A DNA stretch of 64,000 nucleotides from Globisporangium splendens (Eukaryota; Oomycota; Peronosporomycetes; Pythiales; Pythiaceae), in the NCBI GenBank assembly GCA_006386115.1, contig VFIW01000015.1, forward strand, positions 298,501-362,500, in the 5' to 3' direction. The translations under genes were made by a program, and so were the position numbers. Positions 46,872-61,443 of this stretch are shown here, one piece after another. The notes beneath the pieces were generated by a model. That model made no database searches. It saw only the letters and a program-made list of their open reading frames with translations, and was not told the origin of the DNA. The first letter of the stretch is position 1, and each line of letters opens with the position of its first letter.

Positions 46872-48650
46872 CTACGCGTCGACGTGGCTGATCGTCGCGC
46901 TGCCGATCTCCTTCATGGATTTCTGGGCAGAGCCACGGCGCGCTGGGCGTGCCTGCGATTCGTGTGGAGACCACCCGATCATGTAAATCACCTGCAAAAG
47001 TGTCACAACAAAAGTCAACTTTGACGCTCTTCGTTCGAGGCTCAACAAGCCAAAACTTGAGGAAACAAACAGTACCTGGAACGTGGCAGGAACTGAGCCG
47101 TCTGGGTTGGCGTACATCGCCTGGTAAATGGACGCCGCCGCGAGCAACGAGTCTCGCGTCACGAGCGCGCCTTTGGACTGCACCGCGTTGTTCTCACCCA
47201 TGCCCTGGAGGTCTTCCATCAAGACGAACGCGTCTGGGTAATCGACGGTGATGAAATCGGTATCGACTGCCAGGAGAAAGCACAACTGTCAGTGAGCGAA
47301 GGGCATGAGTACACAAGGTGACGAGGCAAAGAACACATCGTGGGCACGTACCAGTACACAATTGGAAGCCTGAGCTCACGAGAAGGTTGCCAGCGTCCGG
47401 GACGTTCATGAAAGGAGAGATGTGGGGCGAGATTCCTCCTTGACGTTCTTGATCAGCGAGGATAAATGCGCTCCTAAAGGATCAGTTGGCAGTGGCAGTA
47501 AAGGAACATATCTTGTCAGAAAGATGAAAGGGAGAGAGAAGCAAGGGCGTCAACCGTCACTTACCGCAACTCTTGGAGCGAATCGCCACCCAGCACAGCG
47601 CCAACAAATGCGCCATCAGGCTTCAGTGAGTCAAGAATCTTCAGCGACGAGCACAAGCAAGACACGAGTCAATTATAATACCCTGGCTGGATTCAAGAGC
47701 GGCTTCATATTGGCGCTGATGAGTCATAAAAATACCTGTTTGAATGTATTTGGCAGATCGTTGACCCAGTGCAGGCTCAAGTTGCTCATGATCAAATCGA
47801 AATGCTGCGGCGGGAACGGCAGAAACTCCTCATCGGCGATCAATCGCTTCGTCTCCACTACATCCACCCGCACAGGAATGTTACATGCAGCATTGAGAAA
47901 GATTCACATTGAGGAATAGGTCCAAATAGCAGCAATATTGCACGTACGTGTGGAGTTGGCGTCTTGCACTGAGCCATAATCGCGAAACAACAGCTTTTCT
48001 ACACTCGAACAATCACAACGGTGCATTAGATCCGCATCCCACCAATGGAGCTATACGCAGCATGGTTGTCCATCCATACACAATGCCAATTACGTAGTCA
48101 CACACCGGCGGAATCGCACTGGATCAGCTTCTTCACGCCGCCGAGGTCCTCGTCTTCGCTCAGGTTCTTGTAAATGTGTCCGCTGCCGCAGCCCAGATCC
48201 AGCGCAAAAGGGAACTCGCGATCGATATCTTCCAGGCGGTCGATCAGGCGCCGGGCGACCTCGTCCTTGAGGTACTCGTAGTCGGCAGCCCCAGCGCGGA
48301 GAGCAATGTTGTTGCGCTGCTGGCGCTTCACCGCTACAAATCACCCACACGCGTATATGCAAGCACCAATGCAACGCACAGAATATCAACGCAAGCTCCA
48401 CATATGCAAGATTCACGCAGCTATACGCTTAGAGAATTAACTGCTGCGGTTTACCTCGGTCAAAGATCACCGCCGACGAAAACGAGCGCCGGTCAAGCAG
48501 TTGCTGGCGGACAATGCGGCTCTACATGTGAGCAGACGGAACGCAGAGGGCAGTGGTTTAGTAATGGAGTACTGCATGGCATGGACACAGTGCAGTAGGT
48601 AGCTACGCAGCCACAGCTACAGCATGGAAGCCGCCGCCATGCGCGTGCAT
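46872..48650 (-). CDS. NDUFAF5: NDUFAF5-like methyltransferase/hydroxylase (complex I assembly)
   Basis: Nine exons in my model (48621-48650, 48455-48521, 48106-48333, 47948-47998, 47736-47857, 47565-47638, 47352-47473, 47076-47266, 46872-46991) give 334 aa. It is a class I SAM-methyltransferase fold. [13 protein letters not shown] is motif [11 protein letters not shown] is the signature of this subfamily, and [29 protein letters not shown] and [10 protein letters not shown] match NDUFAF5, which hydroxylates an arginine of NDUFS7 during complex I assembly in mitochondria. Upstream [11 protein letters not shown] aligns with the family's N-terminal FDR-K-RQ stretch. The 30-base first exon (start 48650) is the weakest part. 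Confidence 0.85.
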
Positions 48651-48997
48651 TAAATGTGGACACGCACCGTGATCCCCATGCTCACAATTGCTGCTGGCGG
48701 TGCGTATCGCTTTCGTATTTTTGGTGGAAGTGTCACCCAATCACCCATCGCTGTTAAGTAGATATGGGTTGTTGCCTTAAGAGCGAAGCATCACCCATTC
48801 CCACTAAGTAGACACTCGGGTGCTGACTTAAGAGTGACACATAAGAGGAAAAGGGAAAAAATACATGAAATTGAAGTTGGCTCAAGTAGACACATGAACC
48901 TGGAGACTTCCTTCTCTGCTGCTGCTGCTGCTGCTGCTCTGCTCCATTCGTTTTGTCGTCTTGCTGCTCATAGATGGGTGGAGATGCTTACATACTC
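48651..48997. other. intergenic region with CTG microsatellite
   Basis: Between NDUFAF5 and the V-ATPase gene on the same strand. A (CTG)n run of about seven to eight units lies near 48916-48938, about 60 bases past the V-ATPase stop codon, so probably in its 3' UTR. Two similar short stretches near 48735 and 48790 (CACCCAT...TAAGTAGA) form a short direct repeat. Confidence 0.6.
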
Positions 48998-50980
48998 CTA
49001 GTGCTTCTTCTGGAACGTTCGCCATGGCGCGCTGTCGCTGAAGATCGGAATAAAGTTGTTGATCGAATCGCGCTGGTTCTGCACGATGCACTCGCAGATC
49101 CACACGAGATTCCGCACCTCCTGCTCTTTCAACTTGACGTACGCGTAGAAGCAACCTGCAAACAGATACAAAGTTCATCGTTAAACATACGTGCACACGC
49201 CAACAGCGACACAGTGCATGTAATGCACTGCATACCAAAATGCATCTGGCCTTGGAACGCCAACTCGCTCATTTGCACGTCGCGCTCGTAGAACGCATCG
49301 TCGATGGACTTGTTGTCGACGCCTTCGGATTGATGCACTTCCCAGATCTTGCGGTACACGGGGAATGCCTCCAAAGCCGCTCCGAGCGCAGCTTCGTCGC
49401 CGGTCTCGGCCAACAGCTCCGTCGCCTCAGGGTAAAGCGTGCCGATCGACGGGTACAATGGCTTACGGTCCGAGATGCGCATAGCAGGCTAATCAACACG
49501 GCATAATGTGCAGCCACAAAAACATGAGTTATCTAAACTGCTGGCACCTTCATAGATGACAATAAGTCAGCCATACCTCGTTCAAAGGAGTTCCGAAGGA
49601 ATTGAGTGTGATATTGATCGCAATGCGATCCGCTCGCGCCTTCAAGATTTCACCCATGACGACCGCAGTATCCCCTCCAACTTTCTGCAGGCGTAAATAG
49701 TCAGGTGCCAAGAAGAGAAATCAATACGAGGCTTCAACATAAGCAATTCCACTTTCTACTAGAGCGAAACGGTCCACAAACCTGGCAAAAGTTGTAGAAA
49801 TCCTCCAGCCAGAGCTTCAGCATGCTGTTCTTGATGAGCTCCATCTGCACTTCTTCCAGCACGTTTCGGACGTCCGACGTGCCTTCCATGCGATCCCCAC
49901 TGGCGCTTTCTTCGAGAAACTGGCTGAAGTAGGTTCCTGTTTTTCAATGCACAGGGATTAGACTCGTACCTTCTTCTTTACCTTCGCACTGTTAATGTTT
50001 GTTGTTCCATGTGCCATACCGATTGGGGTGTCGATGAGCACAGTCTCGTAGAGATCCGAGTACCCTTTGGCATTTGGCTCAAAGGCGCAAATGCTGCGCA
50101 TGATGGACTCGTCAAATTTTCCCAGTGGGTGCAGCTACAAAGCCCACACACAATAACGTTAATAAACATCAGCGCAAAAGCATTAACACAGTTAGTCGCA
50201 GTATACCTGGTGGATGAGTTCGTTCACATCGCGTCCATTCAACGTGCCCTTGAGAAGGAGAATGATGTTGTCAATCATGTATTCATATCTAAGCACACAT
50301 CGGCAGCCATAGAAGCATGCATATTAGCAAAATCACGTTCCTCTACCAACGAGATCCAAGACGAGAGCGATATAACGTACGTGATGTAGTCGAGGAACTG
50401 GCCCAGCGGTTCGGCTGCTTGCGCGCGCAAGAACTGGAATTCCGCGACCAGCTTGTTCGTGGTGCCTGCTTGAATGAGCGACGGAGAAATCGATGCGGAC
50501 TGCTCATGCAATAGCAAAATGTCACCATCATTCGATCGGTTGCAGATGAGTCTTTTATGCCCATCAATTAGGTAACGAAGCTCCACTGTATCAAAGCATG
50601 CACCTCATCGGCAAGGAACTGATCATAATCCGTTTCTTGCAAGTTGAGCTTCACATCTACAAGCCACCCGCCCCAACACACATGTTTAACAAAAGCAATC
50701 GTCAGTGCCTAACGCTCAGTAAAGCGTGTCGTCTGCCATTCGCAAGCGCCTATCCTCACGAGCATATACAAGAAGAGCTCCTTTCCAATAGCACACATGC
50801 AAAAAAAGAAGAAAAAAGATCGTCCGTCGATCGCGGCAGCGCACCTTCGAGGCTCTCGCACTGCGTGAGGTGGTGGTAGTCGACGTCGTCCAGGAAGCCC
50901 GAGCGGAAGCCGCGCACGAGGCCCTCCACGTAGCCGTGCTGGATGTTGAACGTCGTGATGTCGCCGGCTGCGAGCACCAT
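48998..50980 (-). CDS. VMA6: V-type proton ATPase subunit d (V0 sector)
   Basis: Nine exons (50845-50980, 50604-50656, 50381-50499, 50207-50288, 50020-50134, 49782-49936, 49577-49684, 49236-49488, 48998-49155) give 392 aa. The subunit couples the central stalk to the membrane ring of the vacuolar proton pump. Signatures: [95 protein letters not shown]-like [20 protein letters not shown], and [19 protein letters not shown]. The usual end NNFIPIF is extended by about 13 residues. Intron phases are consistent throughout. Confidence 0.93.
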
Positions 50981-51181
50981 CTTTCTCTTGCTGCTGTTCA
51001 ATATCGGGGAGGAAAATGGAGTGTGCTGTTCTCTAAAAATGATACTGAGGCGCACAGCAGTTTCATGAGTGCGACGGGCAACTGTCGCGCAACGTAATCC
51101 CAAATATCAGTTTTGGCAGATCAATGGTGTTCTCTTTGTTTGTTTTTACTCTTGTTGTTGTGTGTTCTCGTCTTTCTAAAG

Positions 51182-54356
<3,175 letters not shown>

Positions 54357-54769
54357 TGCGCTGCAGATTCAGAAATGTGTCGCTGTCCGCCTTCCACTGG
54401 ACATGTACCGTGATTGTACCAAAATAAAACCATGCCAATCAAACACACAAGCATTCTATCGAGATGAGAGTAAACCCGACATATTTATCAGATTTTCTTG
54501 TTCACAGAATAAAACCAAGTGTTGGTAAAATCGGGTTTTAAGAGGACAGCTCCCATTGTAGCGTAAAGAGCACCTATGCTGCCAGCTCTCGAGAGTACGA
54601 GTCTCACCTCAGCAGACTTGAGCAAAGCGCGAGTGAATCCAAAGTTGAAAAACCTTGCGGCGGTAGCCCTTGATGCTCTAGTGGGACCATGTTGGTAGTA
54701 TAATAGTTGGCACAAGCAAGCAAAATACGTTGATCACATTGGCTCTACAGCGCCAAAACGAAGTGATTG
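54357..54769. other. promoter side of LARS2
   Basis: Noncoding spacer between the LeuRS start and the mobile-element nest. An 8-base inverted pair (AAACCCGA and TCGGGTTT, around 54473 and 54530) is the only structure I noticed. Confidence 0.5.
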
Positions 54770-54950
54770 GCAACGACTGGCTTCCCGACCAACTGGCTCG
54801 TTCTTTCCCGTCTCCGCACACACAGCCGCAATACCGCCAAAGAGCTAGCAGCCCGCAGAAAGAAAGAAAGAGACCAGGTGCTTAGACTCGCTTTCAGGTA
54901 GATCAAAACGACAGCAGCGCAGACACTGAGGACCACACTCTCTCTCTGGT
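54770..54950 (-). repeat. diverged, inverted copy of the tRNA-Ser array spacer
   Basis: Read on the minus strand this segment aligns with the spacer of the tRNA-Ser array at about 61771-61885. Shared blocks are TGCTGTCGTTT, GAAAGCGAGTCT, CCTGGT-TCTTTCTTTCT, CGGGCTGCT-GC, TTTGG-GGT-TTG and, after a gap, GCCAG-TG-CGG-AAGC. I estimate 75-80 percent identity over the best 100 bases by eye. The segment stops at the LTR-like element starting at 54954. Confidence 0.7.
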
Positions 54951-54953
54951 ATG

Positions 54954-55560
54954 TGTAATGGGCTAAGGCTGCCATTACATGCAAGGTGGCTCTGTGTGTG
55001 TCACACACCACCTTGTGGAAGTGCATTGTGGGTGCGAAGATATTGGGTGAAACACATAAAAGTGATCCCCACATGCACAGGTGACGTCATCGTCTGACGT
55101 CAGAGCAATCTGTGTCTGAGTTGAGTGTTGGTCGCTCGCAGTCATTGAGATTCGGCGTGATTACGCACAACAATACTCTAGACACGTGAATGATGGTTCC
55201 TACTTGGGGAAACAACACTGGTGATGAGACCGACGTGTCTCTACCGTCTGAAGTGAGTGGCAGAGCCAATCACTTCGCAGAGAATCCCCGCGGTACTTCA
55301 AGTTCAAGTTTCTCGAAGATCCCGTAGGTTCAACCTCAGTGTACCCAAGGTTTTATATATCAGGTTCATAGGTTTTATTTCTGCATGTTTAAGTTTTATG
55401 CATAAAACCTCTAGGAAGCCCTAGTAGTGTTTTACATGTAGTGTCAGGAACCATAAGCTCATTTCAATTCAGTTGCATTTTTGCCAAGTTCCTCTCAAGT
55501 CTTCCTCTCAAGCGCAAGCGTGCGTGCTGTGTTTGAGGCTGTCTCGGACAGCCTCTTACA
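54954..55560. mobile_element. LTR-like copy A
   Basis: About 607 bases beginning TGTAATGGGC and ending CTCTTACA, the TG...CA ends expected of a retrotransposon LTR. It aligns along its length with copy B (55843-56495): shared blocks include GTGTACCCAAGGTTTTATAT, the twin TGACGTCA motifs and CAGGAACCATAAGC. Divergence is considerable, so the two are not a fresh pair. No target duplication was found and no gag-pol gene lies between them. Confidence 0.65.
55082..55102. promoter_or_regulatory. paired CRE-type palindromes in LTR-like copy A
   Basis: Two TGACGTCA octamers at 55082-55089 and 55095-55102, start-to-start distance 13 bases. TGACGTCA is the classical binding site of CREB/ATF bZIP proteins. 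Placement upstream of a TATATA-like stretch (about 55350) fits an LTR promoter. Confidence 0.6.
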
Positions 55561-55726
55561 ATAGCTTGGAGGGCAATACGCACTCGAAGAACAGATGCCG
55601 CTCCGTCTCCACTGCGGAACACCCATCGCGGATTCAATAGATGATCAGGGGGTGAGCCTCTCGCAAGAAGGAGAAGCGGGAGCGCACTGGCAACAGACGC
55701 ATGGCCAGTCGATACTGGAGATCTTC
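55561..55726 (-). pseudogene. LINE ORF2 fragment: zinc-binding end of reverse transcriptase
   Basis: On the minus strand one frame reads GCSAVETERHLFFECVLPSK, matching the C-terminal zf-RVT motif of LINE reverse transcriptases (a Cys, then H-x4-C in HLFFEC). A TGA interrupts the frame just upstream. It is probably the displaced 3' part of the LINE at 56496-61440, cut off from it by LTR-like insertions. Confidence 0.6.
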
Positions 55727-55842
55727 TGCAATGGGGCGCTGTTCCAAACAGTCCCCAAAACACGGCACACGCGCTTGTGCGACGAGGAAGCGATCTCCCT
55801 ACTTGGAAGGAGGAAGGAAGACTTGAGGGCTTGGTGGTAAAA
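55727..55842 (-). mobile_element. inverted fragment of the same LTR-like family
   Basis: The reverse complement matches the last 115 bases or so of copy B: CCCTCAAGTC, GCTTCCTCGTCGCACAAGC, GTGCCGTGTTTTGGGGACTG and CAGCGCCCCATT. It begins TGCAATGG, a variant of the family's TGTAATGG end. It abuts copy B directly, so one insertion truncated another. Confidence 0.65.
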
Positions 55843-56495
55843 TGTAATGGGCTATACCTAGCCATTACATGAAGGTGAATATGTTCCCAGATCTAGTGTG
55901 CCGCACACCACCTTCAGTGTGCATGGTGGAGAGACAATTAACAAAGGGATTACGGTACGACAGTCCCCACATGCACATGTGACGTCATCCCATGACGTCA
56001 CGAGCGCTCTCTGTGCTGATCAGTGCATAATGTTGTTCACATGTACTAATCAGTACAGAGTGATGACATCCATGTACTAATCAAGTACTGAGTGATGGTT
56101 CCTACTTGGGAAACTGCACAGGTGATGAGACCAACGTGTCTCTGCCACCTAAAGTGAGTGGCTGTAGCCAATCACTTTGCAAGGAATTTTCCACGGGACT
56201 TCAAGTTCAAGCTTCTCGAAGATCTCGTGGGTTCAACCTCAGTGTACCCAAGGTTTTATATATATCATATTCATAGGTTTTATTGTGTATGTTTAGGTTT
56301 TAGTTATAAAACCTCTAGGAGCCCTTGGGGTTCATTTACATGTAGCGACAGGAACCATAAGCATTTCAATTCAGTTGCAAATTTTCTCTCCAGCCCTCAA
56401 GTCGTTCTTCTCTCCCTCCAAGTCGGGATTGCTTCCTCGTCGCACAAGCGTGTGTGCCGTGTTTTGGGGACTGTTGTGAACAGCGCCCCATTACA
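55843..56495. mobile_element. LTR-like copy B
   Basis: About 653 bases from TGTAATGGGC to CCCATTACA, so with 8-base terminal inverted repeats (TGTAATGG/CCATTACA). It interrupts the LINE reverse-transcriptase frame at 56496. Its ends and internal landmarks match copy A. Flanking bases give no clear duplication. Confidence 0.65.
55980..56000. promoter_or_regulatory. paired CRE-type palindromes in LTR-like copy B
   Basis: TGACGTCA at 55980-55987 and 55993-56000, with the same 13-base start-to-start spacing as in copy A although the bases between the octamers differ. Confidence 0.6.
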
Positions 56496-58760
56496 GCTTG
56501 GCACCAGAGCCGTCGCAGTACTCCTGGACAAAGTCGAGCTGCGCTTGGATACCTTGTACGGAGCCGGAGAGCAACGTCGAGTCATCTGCGAAGAACAGTC
56601 CGGGAACGGTGTGATCCTCGGTCAGGCAGATGCCATGTTCTTCGTGTTGGCGTAACAGGTTACCCAACGGCTCGATGACCATCAGAAAGAGCAGCGCCGA
56701 GAGCGGGTCACCCTGTTTGACACCGCGCGTCGGACAGATGGCTGGCTGGATGTGACCGTTGATCAGGAGATGAGCCTGTGGACTGGTGTACAGCAACTTG
56801 ACCCAGTCGGAGAAGGCTCCACCGCATCCCATGCGATCGAGCACCTGGAACATATAGTCCCAGTTGACACGGTCGTACGCCTTCTCAAAGTCGAGAAACA
56901 TGGCGTAGGCTTCTTCGTCCTGTGCAGTCACCAGATCTTGCAGATCCGCCAGAAAGCGGATGTGGTGATGGATGGACCTACCCTTGACGAACGCCTTCTG
57001 ATCGGCGTGGATGAGTTTGGGTAGGAAGAGCTGCAGTCGGTACGTCAGCGTCTTGGACAGAGCTTTGACGTCGACTCCCATGAGCGAGATCGGTCGGAAG
57101 TTTCCCGGATCGGATCGGGAACCCTTCTTGTGCAATAGACAAACCGCTGACTGACGCTGGGAGTAGAGGAGCTCACCTCTCGCTAGCTGACAGTTGAACA
57201 CGATGCTCAGGCATTCGCCAAAGACATTGGTTGCAACTTGGTAGAAGCCAGCAGTGAGTCCATCCATACCGGGAGCAGAGCTGGCTTTCATGTGCTTGAG
57301 CGCATCAGCCAGGTCGACTCCGGAGATCGGAGCGTTCAACAGATCTTGCTCTTCCACCGAGAGCCGCCTGTCGATCGTGTCCAGCAGCTTCCGACGGCTG
57401 CTGGAGTCGGTTGGCGACGTAGGTCCGGCTGGACTGTCTGGATCTCCCATGATCGATCTCCAGTGAGTTCGGAATCCCGCTGAGATATCTTGGGAGTTGC
57501 GCGAAACACGTCCATCCGATGTCTGGACTTCTTCGATGCTGACACGACGGAGCGATGTGTCGAGTGGTCGGAAGAAGTACTTGGAGGACGTCTCGGCATG
57601 TTGAGCTTGGAAATCGAATGCAGCATCTTGGTTGCAGCAGCTCGATCGATTCGCACAGTCTCGGTATGCTTCCAGAGCGGCATGGAATCCAGCCTGGGAT
57701 ACTGAGAGGCGATCTTCGTGGTAGCGGTTCGCGGCTTCGTCGAGCGTCCTGCGTGCAGCCTCGACTGCAGCTTCGTTCTGAGGTCGGAGCTTGCGTTGGA
57801 GTGCCTGCAGCTGTCGACGGATAGACTTCTTCCACTGCTCCCAGACCTTGCCTGGGTTGCTGGCGGCTTGGAGGTCGTGCAGCACCTGCTGAGCCTCTCC
57901 CCGGATGGCTTCAACCACCTCCGGGTACTCGAGCAGGTACGCTGGAAACCTCCAATAACCGTGACCCTGCAGTTGGGACATGGAGCAGAGCGTGACTTGG
58001 TGTACCAAGTGGTCGCCTGCACCCTTGGGCTCGAAGTACTTGGCATCGCCATACACTGCGTTGCTCAAGTCTTCGGACATCAGGATGTAGTCGAGTCGAT
58101 TTTTGCGTGGCTGGGGACCTGTATACACACGTTCGTCTGGATGGTGGATGCACCAGGGATCCACCACTCCAAGCTGACCGAGCCAGCCGAGGCATGCACT
58201 GCGTCCAGGGCGAGCGCGAAGCGAGGGCTGGGACGAGTCGATGCTTGGATCCAGAGGCGTGTTGAGGTCGCCGAGCACGATGCGGGTCGCGTTGTCTTCG
58301 AACATGTCAACGCGCAGGTGATCGAAGAACACCCGCTTGTCGGAGTCGTCGACAGGCGAGTAGACATTGTGGATGTACACGGGGACATCCCCAACTGACA
58401 CACGGATCACCAGATAGTGGCCCGGGACAGTCAGATCGGGAAGCTCACCGCGGTGTCGAAACCTGGGAAGTCCGAGCGGAGTACAGTGAGCACTCCACCG
58501 GACCGACCGGTAGTCTGGGTTGAGCTGTTGGCACCCGGATCGTTGACAAAGAGCTTGTGCTGGAACCGGGCGTCGTGGTTGAACTTGAGTGCGTCGAGGT
58601 GGTGGGAATCACGTAGCTTGGTTTCTTGGACACAGGAGACGCTGTGCCGCTGGAGAAGGTTTTCGATCAGATGGCCGTTCTTCTTGATCCCGTTGGTGTT
58701 GACTGTTAGCAAGCTAACGCCTTGCCACGAGATCTCGACCGTGTCCACTGGTTGAGCCAC
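56496..58760 (-). pseudogene. LINE ORF2: AP-type endonuclease plus reverse transcriptase (frameshifted, 3'-truncated)
   Basis: The first frame (58431-58760) begins the endonuclease fold with LLTVNTNGIKKNG and CVQETKLRD. A one-base frame change near 58435 leads into the second frame (down to 56496) with YLVIRVSVGDVPVYIHNVY, VLGDLNTPLD and RLDYILMS. The reverse transcriptase follows, with FRPISLMGVDVKALSKTL, DQKAFVKGRSIHHHIRFL, FLDFEKAYDRVNWDYM, TRGVKQGDPLSALLFLMVIE and the catalytic FFADDSTLL. The frame ends at YCDGSGAKL, where LTR-like copy B begins, so the thumb and zinc-binding parts are missing. The order endonuclease then RT is that of L1/Tx1/Jockey-like LINEs. Confidence 0.85.
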
Positions 58761-58761
58761 T

Positions 58762-61101
58762 TTAGGAACTCAGACTGAGCGGACCAGCCTCGAGTGTGAG
58801 CTGATCGTCCACCTTCTGCAGTTGGAGCACGCTTGCATCGTCCGGATAAAAGCCGTCCCCGGTACGAAGGGCTTCGAGGTCGTCCAGCAAGGAGCCCTGC
58901 CACTGAATATCTTTCCATAGTTGGAAGCAGATCGCACCGAGCTTGGATCTCAACAATACCAAGAGCAAGTTGGGATGAAGTAGGCGGCGGTTGTGTGCTG
59001 GGATCCATGCGATTGACATACTGGTCACATGCTGGAGCCAGTAGTCCTTCTCGAACACTCGCGGTGCAGTGCACATGAGCATGAGCTCGAAGAGAGCCAG
59101 CGCTCTGGTTGCGCGCGCAAGCTCCTTTGTGCTGTCTGACGACACTTTCCACCACGGAGCCACACGTTGGAACAGTTCCTCTCTTTTCTTTGGAACCTTG
59201 TCACCGAGGTGTTTGGCCCGCTTGTTCGCAAACGTGGTCGACTCATCCGGATCTGTCGCGCTCAGTACGCGGTTGATCAGATGCAGATGTGCCAACTCGC
59301 TGACATGGGGACTGGTGGCAGCCATCTCTTGGAGTAGCACGGTATTGAAAGCGAGGGGAGTCGAGCACGACGCACAGTACACCACCACGTCCGCGTTGTT
59401 GGTGTGTCGCAACACCTTGCGCAATCCCGGGACCTTGGAGTCAGCAACCGCAAGACGATCCGGTAGGAGCTGGGGATCGGCCGTCTCTTCAGCCGTCTCC
59501 ATTTCCGCGACGATCTCTTGGATTGGCGTTGGCTTCTCGGTCTTCACGACACTGGTGTGGTGTTTGGTAAGGAAGTGGCTGGCTTCCTTCGACTCGCTGA
59601 GCTGAGGCGGAGCCTTCGCCTTGCGAGGCACGATCTGGAAGCGCGGACCATGTTTCTCATCCAGAGTGGCTGTACCACAGTCGAAATCAACCTCGACTTG
59701 GCTGAGCACGTCGAAGTAGTTGCTCGTCGCAACTCCCACAAGAGGCTTCGGTCAACTCTCCATGGGCATATTGGCAAAGTCCGTCGCACTACGCGTCCGC
59801 TTCTCCTTCTTCTTGGAGCCAGCAGTGTTCTCGCTGGAAGGAGGAGGTGGTGGCGGTAGTTGCTTGAGCGTGGTCTTTGGACTCCCAGGCGGCGACAACA
59901 TCACCGACCCGCTCGTACTCAGCGAGAGTTCACTGGGTGCTCGATTCGTCGGTGGCCGAGTTGACGATGCATCTTGCTGGACGATGGCATCTTGCCGAAG
60001 CGCGAGCTGCAACGACGTCGCTCTCGGCTGCTGGACCACGACATCAGCAAACGTCCGTACTTGCTGCGGAGGTGACTGACGCTGTTGCGTGGCTCCCCGT
60101 GTACTGGCTGCCGTCATCGGCTCTTGGAGTACCAGCGCATAGCGTGAGCGGTGTCCAAACGGCATGCGCTGGGCTGGGAACGGCGCGTCCTTCGCGTGGA
60201 CGGGGTGGATGCGTCCAGCAAACACGAGCTGGTCGCAAACAGAGCCATCCACGAAGAGTTGCGACGGACATTCGTTCGAACGGAAGTACACGCGCCAGGT
60301 GGCAGTCGTCATCACCGCTTCGAGGTTCACGTCTCGGAACGTATCGTAGATCGGTTGCGCACCAAGCTCGTAGAAACGCTTGAGCATGAGATCCGCATCC
60401 ACATCACTGTCGACACTGGACACATCGATGTAGAAGCGATCGGCAAGGATGTCAAACTCCCTGAACCGGTACTTGCCTCCGAGGATGGTGACTTCCTGGC
60501 GTTCCAGGCGGAAGCAGGCTTCCTTGGTCTTGACTTTGATGCGGAAATTTCCTCCCGGCATCTTGGTGAGCTGACCAAGTTGATTCAAGTCCATCTGCTG
60601 CTGGACGACTTCGTTGCCGTGATCATTGGAGAAAGACGCAAGAAGCTTGTTGGGCGAGGTGCGCTGGAAAGCTTGTCCAGTCTCGATCACCATCACGTAG
60701 CGTGCTCGGGGCAACACATACGGACGGGCTAGATCGATCCGTGGCGCAAGCGCGCTCCAGTCACCTCCCGCTTCATACAGCGCATCGATGGCTTCGATGT
60801 CTGCAGCAAGCGGCTTCGGCAGTTCAACCCGATTCTTTTCCGGAGGTTCAACGTGGTCGCGTCGAATCTCTTTGGTCCGTTGAAGTAGGGAACGCAAGGT
60901 CGGTGGCTGCGTACCCTGTCGTGCGTCTGGGTTCACAGCTGTTTGCGTACCCTGTCGTGCGTTTGGGTTCACAGTTGCCTGGGTGTCGTTGCAGTTGGCT
61001 GCAAGCGTGGTCTTGGCGCGCAGCTGGATCGTCATCCCATCATCGGTCGTGGGTACGCATGTCGCTGGCGACCGTGCTGGATTCTTGGGTTGAGCTGGCA
61101 C
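58762..61101 (-). pseudogene. LINE ORF1 region, interrupted by an in-frame TGA
   Basis: One frame runs from 61101 to the TGA at 59752-59754 and resumes in the same frame until the TAA at 58762-58764, about 780 codons in all. The upstream half is Gln/Pro/Ser-rich with a possible nucleic-acid-binding core (about 60180-60740). A 36-base stretch is duplicated in tandem near 60904-60975, giving NPNARQGTQ/NPDARQGTQ repeats. No ATG begins this frame. An ATG in another frame at 61346 suggests a 5' frameshift. The family was not recognised by domain; assignment rests on its position before ORF2. ORF2 begins in the +1 frame just past the TAA. Confidence 0.6.
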
Positions 61102-61443
61102 AGAGACAGGGCCACTGCCCTGCTCCGTACCAGAAGTTGGAACGTGCGCTGGATTCCCGATCTCGCTGCCCCCCTTTCGCTCGAAGGAGGATGGACAGTT
61201 GGGTACCTCGTACCACTGTCGGCAGTAGAAACGGGAAACGCTGGGACAAGTGCTTGAGCCCGTGGGTACACACCCACATCGCTCGTCACCGTGTCGTCAG
61301 CTTGGACGGGGTCGTAGGAGTCGACGGAGGCAGCTGGACGTTCCATTGCGGAAGAGGCTTGGCAGAGGGAGGTCTTGTGGGTTGCGCGGAGGCTGGGTTC
61401 TTCTGAATTCGACCTGAGGGGTAGTCGGCAAATTGAGAAGTGA

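Larger units (their letters stand above)
56496..61440 (-). mobile_element. LINE-type (non-LTR) retrotransposon, broken
   Basis: Two-ORF LINE: a 5' leader (about 61102-61440), an ORF1 region (58762-61101) and ORF2 with endonuclease and reverse transcriptase (to 56496), all minus strand. The 3' end is lost at an LTR-like insertion. A likely displaced piece lies at 55561-55726. The 5' boundary is set by the point (about 61441) where sequence becomes identical to the tRNA-Ser array unit. Frameshifts and stops show it is not intact. Confidence 0.8.

Noticed and set aside
54954..56495. Complete LTR retrotransposon (two LTRs with internal region)
   Set aside because: Only about 280 bases lie between the copies. 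These hold a LINE fragment and an inverted LTR end, and the copies are too diverged to be a pair from one insertion.
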